Origin: Tamarix chinensis | Taxonomy: Eukaryota; Streptophyta; Magnoliopsida; Caryophyllales; Tamaricaceae | Length of the DNA: 64,000 bases | Direction of reading: 5' to 3' | NCBI GenBank assembly: GCA_030549775.1 | Contig: CM060177.1 | Location: forward strand, 90,272,736-90,336,735 | Shown: positions 34,130 through 48,117 of the stretch, piece by piece | How the letters are laid out: the number at the start of each line of letters is the position of its first letter | Position numbering within the stretch: position 1 is the stretch's first letter | Position numbers and translations under genes: made by a program | Notes under the pieces: generated by a model | Told to the model about the DNA's origin: nothing | Seen by the model: only the letters and a program-made list of their open reading frames with translations | Database searches by the model: none

Positions 34130-35364
34130 TGGATATATCTAAGAAGAACTCTATATTTCTTTCTTCTTTTTCAACATTTTGGATGTAAATTTTACAGTTT
34201 TTTTTTTCTCTCTCCTCCCCCCTCTTTTCCCCTCTAATAACTTTATTCGACTCTCTATACCAAATACTAGTGTTTATGTACTTATTATATTCTCTGTTCG
34301 TTTTCTATGTTTATCTCATCTCAAAACGCAACACGATTCCGCCGTCCATTATTCTCTATTCTCTAAACCAACACGAACGATAGAGGCAAATTAGGTTATG
34401 TGGCTTAGAAGTAAAGGGAACACAAGTAATTGATTTTCCAACTAATAACTTCAACTATCGACAGAAATCGAACTTTTATACTATAATTTTTCGTATTATT
34501 ATAACTATTTTATCTTAAGAGATTTATGTATCCTTTTATACTTGAGAGATGTACCGAGAACGGTGTGATCTATTTTTGATGTTGATAGCTTGCTTAAATG
34601 CATCCCTTGGTAGTTGTAACTATATGCAGGAAGTATGTTTTAGAAAGTCCATCACTGCCATTAGGGGATAAAAAGTCCGTCACTGCCGTAGATGTTTGAG
34701 ACATGAATGCAATTACAAGAAACAAGTTCCGTCAGTGCTAGTAGGAGTATGTTTTCGCAGATATGAGTACAATCACACAGACATAAATGAGGCTTGCTAT
34801 CTTCTTCATCTGTAGCAGGAATTAATTGCGAGAAGAAATGAAAGCAAACACCACTAATAGTTATAGAAAAACGTTTCAAGTCTACGACCGTTTCTCTTAC
34901 TACTCGTTTACAATTTCCTCGCAAATGATCATATGTATGCAGGACTGGATTGTAAAACGAAAGAAGCTGTAAATAAACTGTATGTGACCCGTGGATTGTA
35001 TTCCTGGTTTATCGCTGATGGTCATAAGGGGCTAGAATGAGGGAGCAATAAAATAATTCATGAGCTGGGAGGGAGTGGGAGATAACGAAAGGGATAAAGT
35101 TTATTTATCAACCAATTGTTTGTGCAATATATTATTGTTCTGTGGTACCACATGGGAAAGGCATGAGGGGAGGAGGGGCTCAGTATCTATCCGCAAGGGG
35201 CATGTGAGGATTGATATACAATGTTGTCTTAATCCGGTGAGTAATGCAGACAGACTAGAAGAATGCGACGGTTGATGAGCAGACTCCCTTGCCCCCTCCT
35301 GTATTTGTTTGTCCTCTTTCCGATGTCCTACCGAGAAAGAGAGATCAATGGTTTATTTATTTAT

Positions 35365-35366
<2 letters not shown>
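34130..35366. other. 3' flank of the Armadillo gene and intergenic DNA
   Basis: A T/C-rich stretch (34160-34240) probably belongs to the 3' untranslated region. No canonical AATAAA is seen in the first 250 bases, which is common in plants. A minus-strand frame (34661-34924) and plus-strand frame (35060-35275) lie in balanced-composition DNA but match no known family. GTCCATCACTGCC/GTCCGTCACTGCC occurs as a short direct repeat near 34647 and 34676. Confidence 0.45.

Positions 35367-35411
<45 letters not shown>
35367..35411. repeat. Compound (CA)n(TA)n microsatellite
   Basis: About 30 bases of CA followed by about 14 of TA. The overlapping His/Thr-rich frames here are repeat artefacts. Confidence 0.95.
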
Positions 35412-35745
35412 TATTTATATTAATATATATCTTTTTGAGTGGAAGTTTTACAAGAACTTCATCCGGTGAAGGTAGTACTGTTGGTTTCGTGGGGACTATG
35501 ATGAATCGGTATGGTTTATTTGGATGAAGATGACTCATAGTAAGATTAAATATTACGAATTAATTTTAAATAAAGATAATAAAAATAAATTATAATAAAT
35601 ATTTTAAAATATTATTTGAATAAAATTAAATTAATTTAAGTAAATTGAGATTAATATTATTTTAATTTTATTTAAATTAAGTTAACCGAATGTTGAAAAT
35701 AAAAAGAATATCACTTACAACCGAAGTTTTTTCTATAATATATAT

Positions 35746-35746
35746 C

Positions 35747-35773
<27 letters not shown>
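35746..35773. repeat. (TA)n microsatellite
   Basis: TA run of about 28 bases with one CT interruption at its left edge. Confidence 0.9.
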
Positions 35774-35778
<5 letters not shown>

Positions 35779-36411
35779 GAGTATATTTTTGTTCAATTAG
35801 ATAAACTTTTATTTATTTATTTTTCCTTTATTCTCACCGCTCTTCAAATTAAAAGTTAATATAAATAAATAAAGAAGAAAAATTTATCACTCATTAACTA
35901 AAATGAACTTTTTACTTTTATATTTAAATGAAATAAATAAAAATAAATCACTTCATTAATTTACACGGATTCACCCGAACAAAGAAACGTTGTTACTAAA
36001 GTTGAATAGTTAACTTTCACTTGACGCACATAGTCTGATTTTTTGTCCTTTTGTAGGTTCTAAGGCGATGACTAAGAGATGTTGTACCGCAAAAAAGTAA
36101 TAAAACAACGATTTTTTTTTCTTGAGTAATTTTTATGTTTATAATATTTGGAACATCATAGAGTGATTGAAAAATAACCCCCCCCCCCTCTTTTATGGAT
36201 AGACACAAGCGACTTTTTAATTTTTGTAAAAAGTGGTTGTTTGGTATATAAGGTACATAGTATATCGAAGGCTGAAAAGTCATACTAATATTTTGTGTCT
36301 CTTATGATGTACATTAGAAACTGATAAGATATTACCAATAATGTTATAGTCTAATAGTTAATGTCAGATATTAGTTACTAGATGCTCCAACTTTATATTT
36401 TCATATTTTCA

Positions 36412-36468
<57 letters not shown>
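36412..36468. repeat. Compound (TC)n(TA)n microsatellite
   Basis: About 25 bases of TC followed by about 32 of TA. Confidence 0.95.
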
Positions 36469-36470
<2 letters not shown>

Positions 36471-37000
36471 TGAAAGTGTCTACCTATATGGTATTTTTTA
36501 CCCACCTTCACATACATTCTATAATATTAATAAAAAATAGCAAAACCTTTTCCAAAGAGTATGAAATTCAAATCAATATCTACTTTTTTTTAATAGAGCA
36601 TACTAGAGATACTTAATATGAGGTATCCTTTTTTCCTTTTTTTTAACCTTTACCAAATGAGCATTAAATTGTAATATGGGATGATATTTAAAAAAAATTA
36701 ACTTAGAAAGATCAGAGTCTAGTTAGGGTACAACTACAAAGTGAACTTCAATATATTGAGTTACATGATCTCGAAACATGTTTAGCCCATGGCTGGTGTA
36801 ATAGGGAAAGGAAGGATGAAAGCTATTATCAAGGGAAAAATACATATAGCTAGGAGATCACAGTACCAACATTTTTTTTGTGGCAAATATAAAGGGAAGG
36901 CAAGCACATAATAAAATTCATAAGTTGTAGAAAGAGAAAGGGCAATAGGTGAATAGTGGGGAAGTTGAAAAGGACTCATGATATTTTATAAGGTATTGTT

Positions 37001-38479
37001 AGGTGCTAGATTTCTAGCAATTATGCAAGTATAAGCAGCTAGACAAGTAAAAAAAGTGAGTCTGAGTGTCGAATCCATAGGGAGTTACCATCATATATTT
37101 GTGTGAAAGTAACCATTATGATTGATACACTATTCTAAAGAGTGAAAGTAAACTAAGACCATTGTCTTATGTAAATGACGACAAGATAATACACAACAAG
37201 CAAAGAGAGTACAAAATATGAAAGAATATAAATAAATGAATAAGTAGTTGAGCTATCGAATCCCCTATAGCAACAACAAACATCTCAATGCTATAACATT
37301 GTAACAACATTAACCCTTGATAAAGCAGAATCCAAAGATATATATATTTCTATGGAATCTGTATGCGTTTAATCCAAACCTCATGAACTAATATATCTTT
37401 ACACATCACTAATTAGTCATTTTTATGCATAAACTCTAGTACCACCCTAGCATGTCTACTAATCATGCCCTTCTTAAGATTATTCTTAGTTATGCTTTCC
37501 ATTATTAATGATCAATTAATAATGATAAGGAAAGTCAACACTTGGATAAAAAGAGACAAATCACAATAACTTTGCTAGAAAAATAGGGTCATTACAAGCT
37601 TGGGTTCATCTTGTAACCCAACTAAAATTAGTCTAGTACATAATAAAAATCAAAATAAAAACTAAAGGATTCAATAGAAATGAAAATACAAGAGAAGTAG
37701 AAATGAATCAACCAAAAGTGAGGGTAAAATAATACTTTTAGTATAATGCAACATCACCCTTGTTAGATTCCCTCTTCTTAACCTAGATTTTTATACTTGA
37801 TAGTATGTATAAGCCTTCTCTAGCGACTAATGTTTAATTCCTTTATATAGAGTTAGGGACTTTAGGTCTTAAGGGGAACTTAGAACCACATGGTGAAGAT
37901 GTTCTTTTTTTTTGGGGGACAAATTGAGAAAATTGCTAAGGGAGAAGTTCTTTTGTAGCTAATTGACACATTCCCCAAACTATTTTTCACATTAAAGATA
38001 TACTAACATCTTATGGTGATGACATGTGTTGTGTTGGTAGGATGTGGGTGATATTATAGCATCCACTGAAGTGTCACCCTATAATGGCCTAATACTATAG
38101 TTTATGTTGCATAATTTCCGTACAACATTCTAAAAATAACATATAAGTGCTTAAAATATTGAATTTAACTTGTGATGAAGCTTAGAGCAATAGTTTTACC
38201 AATTAATGCTCCTTTTCCAAGTTTTAGGCAGGTGTTTCTAGATATACCACAAAAGGTTTATCCACAAATGAGTTGTTATAACTCTACTTTTGTAGAGATT
38301 CAAAGTGAAATTAACCAATTCTTCTTTCAAGTCCAAATTTTAAAAGATTAAGCAAGTTTCAAATCAAAAGAGAAGATTGCATCAAGATGCCAAGACTCAA
38401 GATCTCAAGGTTGTGTGAGCACCAACACTTTTTATTTGAATCTTTTAGAATGTTTTAACATCTTAAAAAAAAGAGACTT
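37001..38479. other. Repeat-derived DNA, class unknown
   Basis: Contains GTGTCGAATCCATAGGGAG (about 37065), a phrase reminiscent of leader sequences of some plant LTR elements. I could not locate paired LTRs or coding domains. Confidence 0.3.
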
Positions 38480-39060
38480 TGAACCTTTAGAAACCCTTGA
38501 AACCAATCAATTGGTTCCTATAGATCATCAATCTTGTGAAAAAATGGTTTTGGCCCTAGTTGAACACATCGAATGGTTCCCTCAAACCCATTAATTAGTT
38601 CTTAACTGATCAACTGGTTTGGCCCTAGTAGAAACTAATTTTACCTTTATTTCATTACTACAATTGGTTTACTCAAACTAATTGATTTGTTCTTGAAATT
38701 GATTGATGGGTTTGACTGATTAGGCTAAGGGTTTAGATAAAATGCTAAATAGTTTTGTTTAATTACTAAACCAATCGACCAGTTTGAGGAAACATATCAA
38801 CTGGTCAACATGACACGTTGGTTGGTTTGCTAAACCATTTTAATGCTCTTATATATTTATAAGACCAAAATGTAAAGAATGAAACCATTCAACTAGTTCC
38901 AAAAAATGATCGACTGGCTTATGCAACAATAACATTTTCCAATCAGATATGATCATATTTCTTTAACTTGTTATATCAACCAATTGAATGGTCAGGGTAA
39001 ATGATCATTGGGTTCCTTGAATCGATCAATTGATCAACATTAAATGTTGAATTTTTTTCC
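38480..39060. repeat. Degenerate cluster of CAATTGGTT / CGACTGGTT motifs
   Basis: Over about 580 bases a short phrase close to (A/T)CAA(T/C)(T/C)GG(T/A)T and its inverse recurs roughly a dozen times, for example AATCAATTGGTTCC, TGATCAACTGGTTTGG, AATCGACCAGTTTG and TCAACTGGTCAAC. The pattern resembles palindromic motif clusters in plant LTRs. A smaller cluster is at 42420-42560. Confidence 0.6.
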
Positions 39061-42000
39061 CTTTTTCATGCAATGGCTATTTGCTTTTTAATTCAATGTC
39101 TATATTGTTGGCTAATGGTATAAATATCATTTCTAGGGAAGAATAACATAGGTATTTTGAACTCTCATTAATTACACATTTATTTCTCATTTTCATATTT
39201 GGATTTTATTGAGATATTTTCATAAGTGCTCTTGCTCATTATACTTACCTAGAATCAGTTTTATGATTGCAATATCTTTTATTTCTAGCTAGAGTATACT
39301 CACAAGTTTTTCTTGCACTTTTACATTTGTATAATTTGTGAGGTACTTTGTAATCAATCATAACACTCATAAAAACTCATTATTTGAGGTTGTGTGTTGT
39401 CTATAATATCTAGAAGAGATCATTAGATTTATAGAGCCATAAACCTATAGAAGATAACTAGGTCAAAATTTAAATAATCTCCTAGGGGTTTTGAGATTGT
39501 ATGCTTATAAAGTGAGAGAGAAGTGATCATCAATGAATATACAAGAGGTTAAAAATCAAAAAGATAAAATATTTTGGTAGTAGATGTAGATAAATTCAAT
39601 TCTCAAACCACTATAAATTATGAGTCAAATTTTGAATTTTCCATTACCATTCTTAATAACCCTATTCTCCCCCTCTATAGTTCTTTCATCTTCCTTATCT
39701 TCCTCTTTTGACTTCTCCTCCTCCTTCAAGATAAAAGTTCCCTTAATTTTTGACTCCTCATCTTTGTCCTCATTATGCTTTTCTTTTTTCCCTCTTTCTC
39801 ATCAATCACCTGATGAGTTCCATCATCTTATTCACTTACCATATCATCATAATTATTAAAGTCTTCATAAAAATCCTCATTTTGTCTTCTAATTTCATTA
39901 GGACCTTCTTAGATGAGACCCTATCCTTCTTGTCATCATAATATAAATACTTTGCCTATAGGCATTATCCCTTTCTTTATTATCTCCAAGAAACTTATCT
40001 ATTTTCTTCTCAAACTTAATATCAATAGATCTTTCTTTTTATGACCCCTCAACAAATGAGGGGGGAAAGATGCCACCTTTTTAATGACAAATCTATAGTT
40101 TCCTATATAGTTTCTTCCTAGGTTCCCACCTAATTTCCCTCAACTTTCTGAGTATCTACATCTATGTTCTTTATTTTATTAGAATCCACATTGACAACTT
40201 TTTTGTTGTATATTTTGGAACTCTTATCCTTGGTGCCATTACCTAAATTGCCAACGGATATTCAAGAAGCAAAACAAGAACCCTTCATTATTTTCTTGAA
40301 TTTATGATGGGGGATTTGGAAATAATTTTAGTTTCAAAGATTTTGAAGGCTATTAATGACATAAGATAAAGAGATTAAGATGGTATGAAAGACGATCAAG
40401 AAAGTAGAAGCACAAGAACACAAGATTTTTTGCACTAAATCACACAATAACAAAAATGAAAATGGAGAGAGATATTATTGCTTATTTATAATAGATTATG
40501 CAATGGTTATATGGATAGAAATTTTGTCTTCTAGAAAATAGGGAAATAATTATGAAAAGATCTTCTTATTTACCATGTTTTCCACTAAGAAAAATGGTAA
40601 AAGATTTTGAATTGTCATTTATTCCAAAGTTAAAAAGATTTAAGTGGTAGTTGTTTAGTCCTACAGAACTCAAATGGGTTCCTTACCTAATTCCATCCAG
40701 TATAGATACTAGCGTATTTCATGTTGTTAAGGAGTCTAATTATGACTTAGAACATTAATATACATAAAACCTTAACTTTTTAGGTAATTATTGAGGGTAT
40801 CAAAGGATCTAATTTTGAAGATAAAAAAATAAGAAGAAACATGTCAAAAATGGAGTAGGTTGAAGGAGAAGATCGACTGATATAGTAAGGAGGAGGAAGA
40901 ATGAAAGGAGGTAGATAGATAATTTTGGTGGAAAATGTTTGGATAGTATTTTAGGCAGGAGTAATTTAGAAATATCACATTTATAATGAAATATATGGTA
41001 ACAATATATGGTATAGTTTCATGTAAATGTAAGGTTATATGGAGGCAAAAAACTAAGGTAAGATTATATCTTGTAATTTTTCCAAAATATGGGATCATCT
41101 TGTGAAATATCCTAAAAAAATAAAGAAAAGTAGAGTCCCGAAACAAAATTAAGTACACCACTCTACCTCAAAGCTTTGTGATTTAGTAATAACACACTTG
41201 TAGATTTGTTCCTAATAAATTTTTATCTTTAAATATTCTAGATATTCCATCCTCCTCATCAAAGCAGAAGGGAGTTACATTAAACTACATGTAATGATAA
41301 TAAGGCAAGAGATAACAACAATAGAGTAAACCAACATTAAACTATCATAACAAAAAAATACCTGCAATCTAATGGCATACGCCAATTAATCATGAAATAA
41401 CATATTAACAGACAACTAAGCACATGATTATAAACCATTTTATAATCTCTTCTAATTAAATTGACCTTACACAACTATTTTTTATCATTTCATGATGAGG
41501 AAAATTACCAAATCCTAGACATTTTTAAAAGGAAAAAAATAAATAAAATATCCTCAAAAGGGTCTCTCTAGTGATGTTTGAGTCTTTCAAAATAATATCC
41601 CCACAATTATTATGTTCTTGAGTGTGCACACCACATAAGGGAGATACAAATGTCCATATAGTAGACTAGGAGCCTTATCATCCATGATTGGCATCAACTT
41701 GTGGTTATTTGCCATATAATACTAGCAAGGTGGCCATTGACAATCCATCCTTGGAAGACCATCTTTGGGGAACACTAAAGGTCCCAATTTATGATCCTAT
41801 CACTTTAAGTTTAGGCATCTTATTTGAAGGTAACAACAAAACACACATAGTACACATAATTTTGATTTAGTATTGCATTTCCTCATCATTATTAGAATCC
41901 TTTATGGTTCCACCCTATGATTCTTTTCATTTCTTTATATTCTTATTTAATCTTGTGCTTATTCCTTCAAGATGTCAATTGATTAAGTACATCTTGTGTG

Positions 42001-42266
42001 GGTAGAATGTTTTTTTAGCTTGAAATACTTGATTCACATGAATTAGTAGAAATATTAGATTGAATTGAGTTTATTGTGTCCTCAACTGATGTTATTGCAT
42101 GTTCAAATGTGTCCCACTAAAAGTAGACATAGTTTTAGATTTTTTAATACTTTAGCTCTAGGATTTATTTACTATGTGAAACACAAATTAATTCAACTTC
42201 ATCTATGTAGTGACATGACATATATTCTTTGAGTTTAATTTGTTTTCAATTATGAGATAAGGAATG
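39061..42266. other. Intergenic, repeat-derived, no gene recognised
   Basis: AT-rich throughout. The interval 39620-40300 is TC-rich on the plus strand. Its complement reads as Lys/Glu-rich broken frames (such as KKIDKFLGDNKERDNAY) that might be a decayed retrotransposon gag or only low complexity. Frames at 40844-41161 and 41688-41870 match no family. Confidence 0.4.
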
Positions 42267-44291
42267 TGTGCAAGACCCCATAAATTAAGCTCATAATTTG
42301 AGAAAAATCATGTGTCTGATGATCATATTATGGTGTTTTATCTTGTTTAAAAACATCTTTTGGGTTTGATTTGTAAAGGATTTGGAAAAAAGGGAGGAAA
42401 ATGCTTTTTTTGGGTGCAACGGTTGACTTGATTTATGAATCAATTGACTAATCCATCATTTTTAGTTTGATTTTTGGGTCAGGGTAACCAGCCGACTGGT
42501 TGTGAGAAATAGATCGACTAGTGGTACATATAGATGGGTATATTAGACCAATCGAGGAGTTCATCTAATTTGGTATATTTTTAATTTTGATTTCAAAAGA
42601 AAATTTATTCTAAAAATCTTGAAACTTGGTAATCAAGCCCTATCATGTTTTCTAAATAATCTCTAATGGTTTGTGATAGTTATTCTTATATTTTTCTCTA
42701 CCTTGAATGGATTTGGGGGACTAGATTTTTCAAAAAGTGAGTGATGACCTAAGGAACTCTTATCATCTTCTTACTTTAATTCTCGCTCTTCCATGCATAT
42801 CAATTTGGAAAATTTTATCCTCTATAGTTTGGGTAGATCTTCTGAGTGTGCCCCCTTATTTTTGTCCTTTTTTCCTTCTTATGCTCTGAATTTCTATGGT
42901 GCATTGCCTAGGAACTACTCAACCATCACTACTTTAGCTCTAAGGACAAAGTTCAGCTTAAAACTTTTGAAACCTAGCCATAGCATCCCAAATTAGAGCA
43001 AGAGAGTTAGGGTTTTTCTTATATAACCCATAACCCTCCATTTTCCAATAGATTTTGGACTTCCTCACTAAAGCACAACTTGCATTTCCTTGCTTCTCTC
43101 AACCACTAAACCACCTCTTTTTCCTCTATTCCTTCTTTACTTGTTTTCTTCTCTCTTATTGATCTCTACTTCTAATCTTTTGCACATATTCTAACTCTTT
43201 CTTGTTTTTCTCTTAAAGAAGATAGAGTTAGATCTAGAGGAAGATTGAGGTCTTGAATCCTTCCATTAGTTCTCTATTTTAGTAAAGGTTGAGTTTCATG
43301 TTTTTCCTAACCTCTTGTTGTGTTTCTATTTTTTAAAATATTTTAAGGAGTTTTAATAATTTTTAATCTCATATTTTTAAGGTATTCAATGTCTCAACAT
43401 TTAAATCTAAGGGTTTTCTTTACTTATTTTAATTTATGCTAAACTTCACTTGAGGTAAGTCATTTTTTCCTTGTGGTGTGGGCCGATTGATCAAGATTTT
43501 TGGTTTAAGCTCTATAATTTTTAGTTTTTTATATGAACATATATGATAGTAGTAGTTCTTGTTGTGAAGAAAGCCTTGAATTTTGTTATTTTGGGGAAAA
43601 TGTGAGCTTTTATGCATGTATCTTGATGATTGATTGGAAATGTAGCATGAATGAGTGGTTGAGCATGTTTAATATTTTTTTTGTAAGTGTCTAATGATAT
43701 GCATGTGATATGGTTGATGGATCGTTCTTGGGTGTTTGCTAATCATTTGTCTTGGGAATATAAAAATGGAATTGAGGAATTTATTAGTTGTGTAGGTGCT
43801 CATGTTGGAAACTATAGTAGATTAGTTTTTCCATTCCTAAGGTGTTTTTTTGTAACTATCCTTACACACCTATTTTACTAAACACGCACCCATATAACTT
43901 AAAATTTATTCTCCTTTCTAATTTTACCCTTCTCATGTCTCCACCCCTCCTATCTCTCCATCATATTTTCTCTCCTTTCTCTCATCTCCCTCATCTCAAC
44001 TCCTTACACAATCACTCAATTCTTCCATCAATCGAAGAAATATGAATTTAATCAACATTCCAATACGTTCTACATCCAAAGTTATGCAAGATTTATCTTT
44101 TTTTTTATTTGTTAATTTTTATGATTTTTGAAGTAGCTGAAAATGAAATATTTGATTCTTACATTTTTCTCATTTTAGTTTTTATTTCACTAAAATTAGT
44201 GTTTGTATACATACATTGAACATAGATTAGTACCTTTGTAGAAATTGTTGGTTAAAATATAAGCTTCAAATGATATTGGTGGAGGTTATGG
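42267..44291 (+). mobile_element. LTR-like sequence of the long-LTR family, sense, 3'-incomplete
   Basis: Begins TGTGCAAGACCCCATAAATT, an LTR-type start. It carries the block CTTGAGGTAAGTCA (43449-43462), identical over 14 bases to the copy at 11049. Contains a CGACTGGTT cluster (42480-42560) and a pyrimidine-rich block (43050-43210). The expected 3' end is not found. The sequence is followed at 44292 by an intact solo LTR, so it may have been truncated before that insertion. Confidence 0.4.
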
Positions 44292-44579
44292 TGAAATACC
44301 CCAAAATTTTCATCCTAGAAATTTTAGCTAAATAATGATTTATTAGGAAAATTAATTAAATTAATTATTTTATTAAAATATAGGGAGTTATTTAGGGACA
44401 ATCAAGGGAAAAATGATAAATAAGTTAATTAGGAAAAATTAGGGAGTATTGCTAATTTAAACAGAATTAAAAGAAAATTTATCCAAAATAGCCTAAATTA
44501 ATCTAAAAAGGAATTAATTATTATTTTCTAAATATTATTATTTTAAATAACCCAAAAACACTAAAATACCCAACCCATA

Positions 44580-45610
44580 TATTTTTCCCTTTCTTTTTCT
44601 TTTCTTTTCTTCCTTTTTCTTCATCTTTTTCCCTTTCTCTTTTCTTCCTCTATTTTCTTTCTTTTATCCCTTCTCTTCCCCCGACCTGGGCCAGCCCGTT
44701 GCGCGACCCAGCTTTCCCCCATACAAAGTCCAGGCCCGCGCCGCTTCCCTCCTTCCTTTTTTTTCTTCTTTCTCGGCCGGTTCGGTTTCTTTTTTTCTTT
44801 TCTTCTTTTTTCCTCCCTGAGCCGCCCGGTCCCGACCCTTCTTCTTCCCCTAGGCGTGGGAGGTGACCGAGGAGCTGCAACCCAGCCCTCAGCCAGCCAC
44901 CATCGTTGCCACCGTCCTTCTCTCCCTCTCCCGTCACTTTCTTTCATATTTTCGACCCCAACCGACCTATTCCCCTCTCCCGAGCACCCTGCCCCTTTCC
45001 CTTTCCCTCTTCCCTCGACCCTGCCACCCTTGCCATGGCAGAATTGCCTCGACTGCCGCCACCGGGCGACATGTCTGGCATTTGCACCTCCCTTGTCTTC
45101 TTCTCCTTGTCATTTCCCACCCAATCGACCTATAAATACCCCATAAGATGCCTTAATTCGGTTTTTGATTTTGAAACCCAAATTTTTCCCCTTCTTGCCG
45201 CCGCCCCTTTAGACGAGCAATCCGCCACTGCCACCCATTTCCGTCGGCTAAACCACCCCTGGAACTTCCCTTTGTATCACCCTCTACCTAACTAAACCCT
45301 CCTCGTCCCTTGATTTCCCCTGCACGGATGAGCCACCCTGGTCGTGAAAGTTGCCCTCCCAAACAACAAACTTCAGCCCCTGCTACCCTTCGCACCGCCG
45401 CCCTTTGCCGATTCCACTGCCACCAACGCCACCTCTACCCTCCAAAACAACCAGGGAGCCTCCTTTACCTCCCTACACCTTCCTTTCTCCCTGTCTCCCT
45501 CTCCTCCTCCCTCTTTTCTCCTCCTTCCACCACCTCCAATTCCCACAACCGCCGCTGCCACCGTGCGCCGCCGCCGGTGCCACCACTGCCCTTAGGTGGT
45601 TCTCTAACCT
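44580..45610. other. Pyrimidine/C-rich block of the solo LTR
   Basis: About 1 kb with strongly biased CT-rich plus strand and many CCACC/CCGCC phrases. Six or more overlapping frames on both strands stay open here only because of composition. The equivalent block in the opposite-strand copy is at 57930-58230. Confidence 0.7.
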
Positions 45611-45639
45611 TCCCAACCCTTAAACCCATTTTATACAGT

Positions 45640-45691
45640 ATTAGTTATTTAATAATATTAATGGTATTATCTATAATATTATTATTATTAC

Positions 45692-45723
<32 letters not shown>

Positions 45724-45730
45724 TTAATGC

Positions 45731-45769
<39 letters not shown>

Positions 45770-46096
45770 TACTATTACTTAACCTAACCTTTGAAATATT
45801 TATAACTAATGCTACTATTAATGGAGATCTACAGTTTTAGTATTATCATGATAACCCTTGTTATTATTATTATTATTGTTGTTGTTGTTGTTGTTGTTGT
45901 TATTACCATTATCATTATCATTATTTTATTGCTAATATTGTTAATACTAACTTTATCCATTATCACCTTTTATTATTAATATAAATATTTGGACCCTTAT
46001 ATTATTATGATCATTTAGTTACTATATTATTATTATTGTTATTGTTATTATTATTCTTAACATTATTATCATCATTAATATTTTTATTATTATTAC

Positions 46097-46135
<39 letters not shown>

Positions 46136-46315
46136 CGTTGTTGTTGTTATTATTATTACTGTTATTTTTATTATTACTAATGTTATGGAAATTGAAATTG
46201 GCATGTTACCATTTTGTTACTATAGAAGAAGAATACTCAACCTTAGTATTATTATTATTAATCAAATATTGCTAATATTATTCCTAATGCCTTTGTTACT
46301 AACATTATTACTATG

Positions 46316-46383
<68 letters not shown>

Positions 46384-46625
46384 TTGGTTACTATTATTGT
46401 GACAAAAATATTTGAACCCTTATATTATCATTATTTCAAATATGACTATTATCACTATTACCCTTAGTAATATTAGTACTTTGTTAGTATTACTAATATT
46501 ATATTATTATTTTATCCTTAAAGCTATTATTAGCCTTGGCCTTAAAAATAATAGGACTTCTATTTCTAGGAGCATTATTATTATTATTACTACTACTACT
46601 ACTACTACTACTACTATTTTATTAT
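45640..46625. repeat. Cluster of ATT-type microsatellites
   Basis: Long interrupted runs of ATT/TTA (for example 46317-46385 uninterrupted), TTG at 45878-45900 and ACT at 46589-46615 (about nine copies). This is an expansion not seen in the other family copies. Confidence 0.9.
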
Positions 46626-48117
46626 AAAAAGTATTAGTACTATTATTAGAAGAAATAAAGCTATTAGATTTAATAACATAAATATAGTTATGAATAGTAA
46701 CATAAGTATATTTTGACTAGTAATATCTAGTAGGCTAACTTGATGGCAAAAAAACCCTAGTTTTCACTTATAAAGCTCCCTTTAATAATAGCAACCCTAA
46801 TCTTAGACTAAAATAAGAAATAATAGTATTTTTGGTAGGAGGGAAACTAATCCTTAGTTTTTCTCTCTTATAGGTGAATCAAGCCAAAACCCTAAGGAGG
46901 CATAGGAGCATGCTCTAAGCCCGACGTCGTTTTAGGTAAGGATATAGCTAAGGCCCGTGTGTTGTATGACTCATATGTCTTGGATGCTATATATATCATG
47001 CTATGTCACATATTGTATGATTGTCATTAACTTTTCTTATGTGTATTGCATCTTGGAGTTGAGGTATGTTTATGTGTTCCTTATGGCATGAGTATGATAT
47101 GTATATATAGTGAATATGATGTGATATGATATGACCCTCTAGGATATTTATGCTAGGATGATTGTTAATATGATATGGGAATGAAAGAATAAAAAGAAAG
47201 AAAACCGGGGAAGTGAGTTTACTAAGGGGGATATGAGGTTGACCAAAATACCTCATGATCCATAAGAGGAAAATAAAGAGAAAAAGATATGACCAAAATG
47301 AAAAAGAGATGGGATCCATGCATGGGGACTCGAGAGTTTGCATGGGGTGGATGAAACTTGCATGGGGATTATCCTTACGTGAGAAAAGTTGTTTAGGGTG
47401 TAAATAAGCTAAGGGGAGAGTTGTGGAGTGACTGGAGACTTGGGACGAAAAATAGTACGTAGGTGGGAGTAAGGGTGTATAAGGGACCCGATTAGGGTTT
47501 TGAGAGGAAGCACTAATCTGGAAGAAAAAAATATAGAAGTAAAAACAAATAAGGGAGAGTGGAGTACAGATTAAGAGTGGAAATTTATTTTATAAGGGGC
47601 GAGTATGGGTTCTATGGGAGAGAAGAGACTTTGGGTGAAAAGAGAGAGGTTACTTGTGGGAGAAGAAAGGTACTAGGGTTGAAGTGGCTAACTAGGGTTT
47701 TTCGGTCACATGTGGAATCGAGGGGTAAAGTGATATGATTTGGGATCGGATCTAAATGAGATAAGGTATGGGGTGATAAATGAAGTAATGGTAGTGTAAG
47801 TGAGAGAGAGTTGGGCCACATCGGTCCAATTAGGGTTTTCAAAGGAAAACCATAGAGGGTGATGGTAGGTGGAGTTGATATTAGGAGGTGTTGGGCCTAA
47901 CCCACACCCTTAGGAGTTGGTTTTCATTATGTATAATTGTAAGGGGGATGGATGTCGAGGCGTAATAAGGGGCGCAGGTGTCTTAAGATATGGGACATGC
48001 CCCCTTGAGAGGATAGAAGTAGAAGGTTGGTAACATGCATGTCAAGAGTGAAATGTTTATGGAATAAGACACAAATAAGATACTATCCATTTAAAGAGAA
48101 AGATTGTTGAGTTGGGC

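Larger units (their letters stand above)
35540..37000. other. AT-rich intergenic DNA
   Basis: No coding signal. It holds the microsatellites listed separately and an 11-base C run near 36178. Confidence 0.5.

Noticed and set aside
39620..40300. Possible retrotransposon gag on the minus strand
   Set aside because: Only Lys/Glu-rich broken frames were seen. Without a zinc knuckle or an aligned domain, the low-complexity explanation is as likely.
44621..45840. Cluster of long Pro/Ser- or Arg/Lys-rich frames on both strands
   Set aside because: They are explained by the extreme CT bias of the LTR block; the frames overlap on both strands and have no recognisable domains.
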